NCBI GenBank assembly: GCA_015680685.1
Contig: MNCI01025446.1
Location: forward strand, 1 to 30,513
Length of the DNA stretch: 30,513 bases
Direction of reading: 5' to 3'
Source of the DNA: Gnetum montanum
Taxonomy: Eukaryota > Streptophyta > Gnetopsida > Gnetales > Gnetaceae
Below the pieces are notes generated by a model. It saw only the letters and a list, made by a program, of their open reading frames with translations, was not told where the DNA came from and did not search any database. Numbering within the stretch: the stretch's first letter is position 1; each line of letters opens with the position of its first letter. A program made the position numbers and the translations under genes. Of this stretch, positions 22,191 to 30,513 are shown piece after piece.

Positions 22191-22280
22191 TCCCTTAATT
22201 TATTTGGGCCTTTTATTAATGAACTTGAAGAATAGATATAAAAAATCCTAACTCAATTTGTAATTATAATTAGAAGAAAT
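22105..22280. repeat. Two-copy direct repeat, period about 100 bases
   Basis: The end of the LINE remnant is duplicated. TT.TTAATGAACTT.AAGAAT and CAACTCAATTTGTA-like phrases recur 100 bases apart (22151 and 22251 for ACTCAATTTG). Confidence 0.75.
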
Positions 22281-22917
22281 CACTCTTGCTCTATAATGTT
22301 ACCTTAATTTTAAATTCAATTGAAGGATTACAATAGATGCTTAATTACAACATCTCATGCATCCAATTCAAACCAAGCTTATGAATGGATCAAAATCTAA
22401 TAGAACATCAAAGTTAAGGTGCATTGCACATAAAGCAAATCAAATAACATAATGGAAAGACATAATCATTCCATTAAAAAATTATCATATAAACGCATAA
22501 CAAAAACATGCTATAAGCACATACACCAACCAATACTAATATATATAAGCATCTATCAAAAGATTGTATCATACATGCAAGCATCAAAATCAATCATCTA
22601 GGATATAAACACATCAAACTTATGCATGATATCATTAACATGAGTACTTATAATACAAATAGTGCTTACAATTATTTTATTAGTTTTCCATTATATTATT
22701 TCATTAAAAATGCTTGTGCTTATTGCCTCATCTACAACCCCTTAACACTAACCTTCTAGAGGGTAGACTTGTGCATGTACATATACTCCAACATCTTGTA
22801 CCAATCATAGGTGTTGCCTATACTATCTCCTTCTTAATATGTAGATTGAGATAGAGGCCTCATTGATGCATCATAATAGAGGATCATCCCAACTCCTCGA
22901 GGATGTCTCCTTATCAA
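22279..22917. repeat. ~640 bp direct repeat, left copy
   Basis: It matches 23912-24554 almost end to end, roughly 90% by eye, from AATCACTCTTGCTCTA to CTCCTTATCAA. On the minus strand the copies begin TGATAAGGAG, and a CA lies near the other end (TAGAGCA), so a small LTR-type element is possible. I saw no convincing primer-binding site or polypurine tract. Confidence 0.85.
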
Positions 22918-23911
22918 TAAAAAAATCCACCCTAAAGGGCTAAATTGAGGGAAAGCAAAAAATAGGCTTTGTCCTACTTTCCAATATTAAGAAATAAGGG
23001 TTGAAGTTCAAACCGCTCACAATTGTAGTACCAATAGATAAGATCATTAAAGGGACAATAAGAGCAATACTCGAATCCATTTATGATTCCATGTTTTTGG
23101 GCACAGCACACTCTTGATCAAGTTAAGGCTATCACTTGATCTTAATACGAATGATTGAAGAGTGGGGAATCCCTCATTGGCTCTTGGAAGTCAGCATCAT
23201 TATTTCCACACTAGCTACCATAGGTAATTTTGAGATAAGTGAAGCAACAATCATAAAGAAACATCAACTCATCTCAATCTTAAAGGAAGAGATCGACAAT
23301 CCCAAGTTATTTCACCAAACCCATAAACTATTTTCCTATGGATGCCTTGTAGGAAATGATAAGGATGGTCACCCTTCCCCCTCCTATGTGGTGGTCCCAC
23401 ACAATGTACTACTATCAATCTTACTAGGCAACATTCATCTATACAAGCTCAATCAGGAGATAGAGAGGCTCCGATAGCAGTACAAAATTTTGATTATTCA
23501 AATAATAAAATTGATTTCATTAAAGCATATTGATAACTGCCTAGGACCTACCACTCACTCTAGGGAAGAGGCAAGCTTTTACTCTTCCCTAGTACCAATG
23601 GGATACAAAAGAACCATTGTTGGCCCCAACATGAAGCAACATTTTTCCTCTTTTTTTTGTTCACACCCACTCAAAATGGTAGAGGGGGACCTTCAAACAC
23701 CATCTTTAGCTTCTCACCCTTTTGTCATCTTTAGGTCCTTAGGCCCTATCACCTTCCTCATTTGTGAATATTTTTTTGAGAGGTAAAGCTTGAGAAGATA
23801 GGAAGGTGGAGAACACCCCTTCTAATACTATAATACTACCCAGGGAGACGTAAAAAATAGGGTTACAATAAGCATTTCTGAATAAGTTTCCATCGATTAT
23901 TAAAGCTAGCT
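22918..23911. other. DNA between the two direct repeats
   Basis: About 1 kb unique within the window. Apart from the 113-codon frame, no motif was recognised. Near 23565-23605, GGGAAGAG and CTCTTCCC form a short inverted pair. Confidence 0.5.
23136..23477 (+). CDS. Unrecognised 113-codon open frame between direct repeats
   Basis: An uninterrupted frame of 113 codons with mixed protein-like composition: hydrophobic N-terminal third, then a charged helix-like stretch (KKHQLISILKEEIDNPK), then DKDGHPSPSYVVVPHNVLLS, ending in a charged NQEIERLR. It lies inside the stretch bounded by the two direct repeats. I recognise no family. It could be a remnant exon or an internal ORF of a small element, and chance is not excluded. 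Confidence 0.3.
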   Translation: MILIRMIEEWGIPHWLLEVSIIISTLATIGNFEISEATIIKKHQLISILKEEIDNPKLFHQTHKLFSYGCLVGNDKDGHPSPSYVVVPHNVLLSILLGNIHLYKLNQEIERLR

Positions 23912-24554
23912 AATCACTCTTGCTCTATGCTAATAATGTTACCTTAATTTCAAATTCAACTGAAGGATTACAATAGATGCTTAATTACAACACCTCATGC
24001 ATCCAATTCAAACCAAGCTCATGAATGGATCAAAATCTAATAGAACATTGAAGTCAAAGTAAATTGCACATTAAGGAGATCAAATAACATAGTGGAAAGA
24101 CATAAGCACTCCATTAAAAAATCATATAAATGCATAACAAAAACATGTTATACACACATACACCAACCAATACTAATATATATAAGCATCTATCAAAGGA
24201 CTGTATCATACATGCGAGCATCAAAACCAATCATCTAGGCTATACACACATCAAACCTATGCACTATATCATTGAAATGAGTAATTATAATACAAATAGT
24301 GCTTACAATTATTTTATTATTTATCCATTATATTATTTCACTAAAAATGCTTGTGCTTATTTCCTCATCTATAACCCCATACTACTAACCTTCTAGAGAG
24401 TAGACTTGTACATATACATATACTCCAAGATCTTGTACCAATCATAGGCCTTGCCTATACTATCCCCTTCTCAATATGAGGACTAAGATAGAGGCCTCAT
24501 TGATGCATCACAACAGAGAATCATCCCAACTCCTTGAGGGTGCCTCCTTATCAA
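23912..24554. repeat. ~640 bp direct repeat, right copy
   Basis: Second copy of 22279-22917, offset about 1635 bases. Differences are scattered substitutions plus a few short indels, for example a 5-base insertion near 23926. Confidence 0.85.
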
Positions 24555-24749
24555 CTGGCCCACACCCTAATGTCAACTTCATAATCACAAGAAAGTACAC
24601 AATATCAATATCATAAACATGACATATCATAATCGACTAATGACAGTAAGAAACTAGTGCTACATATGTCATCATATATCAAATCATAGCATTTGAGATA
24701 CTTATCATTATACCATTAATAATATTTAAATCTATTAACCTTGGTGATG

Positions 24750-25696
24750 AGCTACAATATCATGCCCACGAGATTGTGGCCTCCTAAGCGATATCGTGTA
24801 TTCGATATCGCGTCCTACCTCATTACCTATAAATAAGAAGTGGGCTCACTTGGTTTGCATAGTTAGTAGTGTGCTTGCCTCTTATTTATAGGCAATGAGG
24901 TAGGATGCGATATTGCGTACGCGATATCATGGTCTCCCAAGCGATATCACATCCTGCTTCATTACCTATAAATAAGAGGCAAGCGCACTTGGTTTGCATA
25001 GTTAGTCTTAGTCCCTTACCCAAACTCTTGCCTCTTCTCCCTCTCAGAGTTAGAATTATTTCTGCGTGCCTGCAGTAGGACTCATAAAGTGAACGGATCT
25101 TTATTTGAGCATTGTGTACCTAAGCACACCTTGTGTATGGAAATAAAGATGAACTTTGTGATAAAATTTGCCGCATTCAGAATAGATTAATTAATGTTAA
25201 TTATTGTTATTTAATGCTTTCCTTAGTTACTTAATGATTCTCTCTCACCCTACAACTCTCCTAAGTAAGCACACACAATATGATCACTTTGAGCATGTGT
25301 GTAACACTTGGTAACCCAGTAAAATGATTAACATTTAGTAATCCCAGTAGTGTTGCACTGGTTCAAGATGTGTATGACAAGTGAGAATGGATACTAGTGT
25401 TAGGATCAGTTAGAGCCTAATTAATAAGTAGTCAAATTAAATTAGTTACTTAGTCATCTCTCTATTCCCTTATTAGTAGCAAGACATAAAAACACATAAA
25501 AAGTAAAAAATCATATGCCTCAAGTTTACTTAACCATACAATTGTGACATACAAGTAAGCTTGGGAAGACAACGATTGATCAACCAATTCTTGTTCCACA
25601 AAGGCGCATAAGAACTTAGTCCTTGGAATTCGACCGGATCATGCGTGGATGCTTGTATTCATATGGTTGAGCATAGTGATACCTCACTGCTCATCA
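24750..25696 (+). mobile_element. LTR C of the same gypsy LTR family, plus orientation
   Basis: Its reverse complement aligns with LTR A and LTR B. The U5 end is firm: ...ACTGCTCATCA ending at 25696 equals the CTCATCA end of LTR A. Preceding phrases such as GACCGGATCATGCGTGGATG and CATATGGTTGAGCAT also match. It has a TATA box at 24966-24975 (CCTATAAATAAG) and AATAAA at 25142-25147. The U3 start near 24750 is a guess. U3 carries several GCGATATCG palindromes that the other two copies do not show. Confidence 0.7.
24786..25007. repeat. Promoter cassette in direct and inverted copies within LTR C
   Basis: The block GCGATATC...TCATTACCTATAAATAAG...TTGGTTTGCATAGTTAGT occurs at 24786-24868 (+) and again at 24939-25006 (+). 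A reverse-complement copy lies between them (about 24870-24930: GCCTCTTATTTATAGGC, then AATGAGGTAGGATGCGATAT). The first and inverted copies could form a hairpin of about 50 bases, and TATA boxes point in both directions. Confidence 0.85.
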
Positions 25697-25698
25697 CT

Positions 25699-25716
25699 TG
25701 GCATCATAATGAACAA
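25699..25716 (+). promoter_or_regulatory. Primer-binding-site-like sequence after LTR C
   Basis: TGGCATCATAATGAACAA starts two bases after the LTR end. The first eight bases agree with TGGCGCCG if the CpG-linked changes are allowed for; the rest is poor. It supports LTR C as a 5' LTR. Confidence 0.4.
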
Positions 25717-27098
25717 AATAGCATACATAATACACATGAATACATCATCATATTAATGCCATCCATCTTTGACCTCTACTTAACATGTAAATCTTGCAAC
25801 CGACTAGAAGTTTTTCTCACTCATTTTTCTTGACTATAATCTAAGCACAACTTGTGTCCCTTCCACTCTACTTAATTTATAGTTGAACAAAACCTAGTCT
25901 CAAGTCACACTGGCCTCATGCCAAGCACTACGAGCTAGCTACATGAATAATGCCATTGACACTATGACCCAAAAACCATGAAAAATTAATAACCAAAGAT
26001 CGACATAACTCAACCATGGATACTCTACAATCTGCACACACATCCTCATCCTTGTCGCAACCTCCACTGTAGTTGCATTGCAACCTTACCATAAGCAAAA
26101 TCATGTATAATGAACTAGGAAAATCCAAAGCATGACCTACGTTCTTGGTTCCCTACCATGGCATCCTTAGAACATGGTTGCTACAACTCTCACCATAGAA
26201 GAAAATCAATTAATTTTAGGCATCACAAGGATAATGAAACCCATACTCACCATAGCCCTCATCGCAATTAGGCTAAGACCTCACTATGACTTATTACACA
26301 ATCACAATTCATAGTAAACAACACCATGACAATTGCAAAAACTCATAAGCGAAACATACATAAGCAAATCAACACATCCCACTCACCTTTGGAGGTCAAC
26401 AATGGTGACCCTATAGCCCTAAAATATGTCTAGGAAAACTTAATGTGCCAAATCAAGAAACACATGTGATTTAATCCATTATGGAAATAAAGGAATCACA
26501 GCAAAGAACATATCAATTTTTTCATAATCTATTAATAGTTGCAAGTGATGGTAAGGTGCTTATTTCTCAAGTCAAAGACCTAATTTTAAGCTTGGGTGTT
26601 GCCACTCAAAGGAATTAGGCTTTTGCTCATCTACCAACCCTCTTGTGACCTCGCTTACTGGAATGACTACTATGGCTCTCAGTGACAATCCTCTTATTAA
26701 TAGTTTACTCTTATTTGACTTATTCACAAAAGCTCACAAATATGCATAGAAAATTGAAATTGGAAAAAATGGGAAGAGAAAAGACTACCCATTGAAACTT
26801 GAAGTACTACCAAAACCTAAAACTAGAAATCAAGCCACCAAAATGCATGAGAAATTTTATGGTGGAAAATGGAAATTTTTTATGTTTTAACATATTAACA
26901 AAATATAAATTATTTTTATTATGATTTCTTATTTTTCTAAGGCTTCCATTAATTTTTCCTTATCTCCAACTAATAATGAGAGATCCACAGTCTATAACCC
27001 ACTCCTAGGGTATTAAAATAAAATACAAATCAATGTTATGAACATCATACCTCATTTATAATATAACAACATAACTAGACACATAACATAATACATGC
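25717..27098. other. DNA between inward-facing LTRs, no recognisable coding
   Basis: Both flanking LTRs would expect gag to start here, one from each side, but neither strand gives the gag landmarks seen at 5056-7051. The AT-rich sequence shows only short frames. Confidence 0.5.
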
Positions 27099-28015
27099 TG
27101 ATGAGCGGCTAGGTATCCCTACACTCAACCATACGAATACGAGCGTTCACGCTCGATCCGGTCGAACTTCGCTGATAGGCTAGTTGTGGTATCTAGATAG
27201 TTACACGTTGATCGCAGTTCGTTGTCTTTCCAACTAGACTAGTATTTTCTTTGTCACGTATGGTTTAGTCTAGAGTGAGGCGTATGATGTGATCCTAAAT
27301 TACTGCCACTCCTAGAGACAATGGAGAATAATATTGATTAAACTAATGAGTAATAGGAAATGAATTCTAAGCTAACCTAAGTGTGATGAGCATCCGTTCC
27401 TTAATCATCCGTACACATCTTGGACCTCGTGCACAACTACTACTAGGATTACCAAGCGTAGATCCTAGGTACACTGCTGGGTTACCAAGTAGTCACACTT
27501 AAATGCTCGTGATTAAGTCATGCTCATTCCGCATTTAACAACAGGAATAGTAAATGACGATAAAGAAATGTTAACTAAGAAAGCAATAAATATTAACTAA
27601 GAAAGAAATAAATAAAAATAACAATTAACAATAATAATTAAACAATTAAAACTAAGTGAGTTCTGCAATGATGAAGTAATCTCGATCTTTATTTCTGATC
27701 ATGTGTGTGTCCAAGTACGTCACACTCGAATAAAGGTGTCGTACAATCACAAGCATCACACTACGGGCATGCACTTGGGAAAATAATCAACTTCTACAGA
27801 AACAAACTGAAAGAGTCTAGCTACAAATGAAAAAAGGATTCCTAAATGAAGCAGAAGGCCCTATTATTTATAGGCTGGGATAGGCAGATGCGTAAATAGG
27901 GCCCCATTGGCACAACAACACTACGTTGAAGGGGCTGTGTAAACTCGGCCGCAGTGTCGACGGGGCCACGTATACGCGGCCCAGTTGACGCATCGACCGA
28001 TTAGCGCTTCATCAC
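27099..28015 (-). mobile_element. LTR B of the same gypsy LTR family, minus orientation
   Basis: It opens TGATGAG at 27099 like LTR A and stays colinear with it, including TTTGTCACGTATGGTTTAGT and TCTTTATT. On the minus strand the TATA box is CCTATAAATAATAG (27861-27874) and AATAAA is at 27688-27693. Its U3 end (27890-28015) is strongly GC- and CpG-rich (CGGCCGCAGTGTCGACGGGG). No primer-binding site is recognisable below 27099, so it may be a solo LTR or a 3' LTR; the higher boundary is approximate. Confidence 0.75.
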
Positions 28016-29186
28016 ATGCCAACTAGTCATATGAATCTAACATGCAACCAGATAATCATCATGACATCAAGACATGATTAACCATGTAACACTAACTCAT
28101 CATTATGTAAGATGATCTACTAAACAACATTGATATCTTAATCATAAATGTATAATAGCACATGGATTGAGATCATACTTGCCAAATGCTCAGTCTTCCC
28201 TCACAACCCTCATATCCTGCCAACCATAAAGATCATACTACACATCCAATAAGATTCATGTGTATAGTCATGGTAAATCATATTTATGAACATAATATGA
28301 CTAAATCTTAGAAAATATATCATAAAATAACATTAATGGCTATACATCCCCATGACCCCCAATTGAAACTAAATGCATATATGCAAACATAACCAAATAC
28401 TATGGAATCATATGATGAGGGATTACATTAATACTTTTACAATATTTAGGAAAGTTAATGTCCAACAACTAAAACTCATGATTTGTGGCACATGTAATAA
28501 AATGTGAAATTTTACTATTGGACATGAACAAGTGAACATAATTTCCTCTTTCAAATATCTTTGCCACAAATGCATTAAAGTTTGTGATATTTAAATCACT
28601 AGGTCCAAGGAAACTAGAAATAATTTAATAACTCTTACAAGTAAAGAGCATATTGAGGTTGTAACACATCATGAATGCTACAATCATTATAGTATTGTTT
28701 GTTGAAGTTACACTCTCATAGTTATGATGTACAAATAGAGATAAAAGCTAATAGACAATGCTCCTCTATTCTAATGCATGTAATGTATGTTATAATTATA
28801 CTTGATTCAACACATATATATGTAAGAAAGAACAATTATGTCGATAAAACAAATAGATACCACAAGTGGTTTATATTGATTAAGGAACAAATAATAAAAT
28901 TACTTATAACAAATTTTAACTAATAAGTAGTATAATATACTAACATTGTGGTGGTGTTATGCATAGTTATGGTGTATACAAATATCATGGTGTTACACAA
29001 TATAGACCTTAATCATCATGTTAAGCTTGCTAGAATACACCAAATCTTTAACACCATCCCTCAAGCTTAACATGGAAAATAATAACGTGTTTTACACTCA
29101 AAATACTCATCCATGACATCTATAGGTTAAGTAATAGAATGTTACTTCATTACTATTCTCCATGAAACTACATAAATTAGAGATTT
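28016..29186. other. AT-rich DNA with one perfect inverted repeat
   Basis: No coding evidence. At 29017-29029 and 29062-29074 the 13-mers CATGTTAAGCTTG and CAAGCTTAACATG are perfect reverse complements with a 32-base loop. The function is unknown. Confidence 0.5.
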
Positions 29187-29280
29187 ATACTCATAGTTAA
29201 TGATTGTGGGGTAACACTCTAAATAGAATTCCNCATACTCATAGTTAATGATTGTGGGGTAACACTCTAAATAGAATTCC
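29187..29280. repeat. Exact 46-base duplication around an N
   Basis: 29187-29232 and 29235-29280 are identical and are separated by an undetermined base at 29233 and one more base. Identity this perfect beside an N, in otherwise old DNA, suggests two contig ends that overlap but were not merged. Confidence 0.85.
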
Positions 29281-30513
29281 TTTTATGCAATGCATTTTAT
29301 AATGAGCATTGTATGACCAAAGTAAATACATCTCTAACTACTAAAGTAATAAATTATAAGGTATAACTAAATAATAACTGTACTCATTTTCCAAATCATG
29401 TTATAAACTATTTTTAGTAAATAAATTTCTTTTGGAAGAAAAGGGAGAAAAACAAGAGATAACAGTGGTAATTATCTCTTTCCAAATATATTATAACATA
29501 ATGGATAATTTAACCATAGAAAAGACATATAAGCAAGTCATGGTTATTTAAAATTAAAAACATCATCATCAAAAGAAGTTATTAATGATATACATTGACA
29601 AACAAGAAAATTTTTAGAAAAAAAAAATCATCAACCAAGATACACATCTATATTTGCACTTAGAAGATTATCATATATGCTAGAAGATGATACATCTTGT
29701 GACTCTAGAGCGATGTCCTATAACATGGACTCCATAGAAACTAGAGGTTTCTTTGGTTGTGGTGCTAGAATATTAACAATAGAATCCTATGTTTTTAAAG
29801 CAAAATATTTCTTAAGGAATTTATCCCTTATCTTATTGTATGTAGCTAGGAGCTATGGTTAACACATAGTGGCGACAAACAACAATTCATAACCTTGTTT
29901 AGTAAGTGATTATAGCAAATCTTTATAATGACTTATGAACTATTTTATGACTAATTGTTTCTTCAAACTAATCATCATGTCATTTAACATTTATTTTTTC
30001 ACTGTTGCATAACTGCTTTCATTGTAGCCAAGGTCATGTAAGCAAATTCAACTTTATTCCACCCATCAACTTGGATGTCAATGGGTTGTGTCAAGGAGGG
30101 CAAATCTATGATAATTTGATCCTTTATTAAGAAGAAATTGAAAAACAATCATGACATTAACTCTGTCTTTTGTTTTCTTACTATCATAGTGAGTTTGATT
30201 AAGTTTAAAATTTTAAAAACTTTAAAAAATGTAGGGAGGAAATAATCATAGGAAAAAAATGATGTAGAAGAACAGTAATAGCCAAGCACATGTCCCTTCA
30301 TTTCTAACTTTAATAATGATATTTAGTGCACACAACTCCTTTCCTTCATCATGGCATAAAGTAAACTTAGCAAATGCTAAGATATTGCATTTCTTTTGTT
30401 GTTAAAAATTATCTAATAGGTAATTATATCTCTTAGCCCAAAGTATGGCATCTTGGATTGGCTAATCAAAATTATGATAGTGGCAAAGATACATGTCTTT
30501 TTCAATTCCTTCC
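29281..30513. other. AT-rich DNA, nothing assignable
   Basis: Only short frames. A minus-strand stretch near 30120-30010 (includes LTQPIDIQVDGWNKVEFAYM) looks slightly protein-like but is too short to identify. Confidence 0.4.

Noticed and set aside
22279-24554. Firm call of an LTR retrotransposon
   Set aside because: No primer-binding site or polypurine tract next to the repeats, and the ends do not give a clean TG...CA without trimming.
29677-29862. 61-codon frame and its antisense as a Copia fragment
   Set aside because: I could not match any Copia motif with confidence on either strand.
30010-30120. Minus-strand protein-like stretch as an exon
   Set aside because: About 40 residues only, with no splice-site pair and no recognisable family.

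Overview
This window looks like intergenic DNA from a plant nuclear genome, most likely one with a large, slowly purged genome such as a gymnosperm. The sequence is AT-rich. I see no intact gene, no rRNA, no tRNA that I could recognise by eye, and nothing prokaryotic. What can be recognised is almost all decayed retrotransposon: Ty3/gypsy LTR elements (mainly the Athila/Tat branch), one LINE reverse-transcriptase remnant, three copies of one LTR family, and a large array of inverted and direct repeats. The organism call is an inference from this repeat content.

Layout. 1-681: a GC-rich, coding-like island that I do not recognise. 1210-2806 (-): a decayed coding region of unknown family that starts with a plausible Met. 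3410-8045 (-): a gypsy element with 5' LTR (LTR A), a tRNA-Asp-type primer-binding site and gag, but no visible pol. 8050-10990 (-): the 3' half (end of RNase H, integrase, 3' non-coding region) of a related element that abuts the same LTR A. 12344-13562 (-): a Tat-type gag/protease piece plus archaeal-type RNase H. 13724-14155 (+): the start of a reverse transcriptase fused to an integrase C-terminus, in the opposite orientation. 14160-16290: non-coding. 16291-21088: three tandem units of about 1.8 kb. Each has a conserved TATA box, and two are complete and carry inverted-repeat arms of about 0.57 kb. 21487-22190 (+): LINE remnant. 22279-24554: a pair of direct repeats of about 640 bp around an unrecognised 113-codon frame. 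About 24750-25696 (+) and 27099-about 28015 (-): LTR C and LTR B, of the same family as LTR A, with their U5 ends facing each other. 28016-30513: AT-rich and largely unassignable.

The most interesting object is the 16.3-21.1 kb array. Transcription from its TATA-like boxes would run straight into a near-symmetrical palindrome and give a long hairpin RNA, as at known hairpin-siRNA loci. The arms also look like the R-U5 part of an LTR around a primer-binding-site-like centre, so a rearranged-LTR origin is just as possible. Nothing in the window forms a working pathway; the links between features are those of nested and broken mobile elements.
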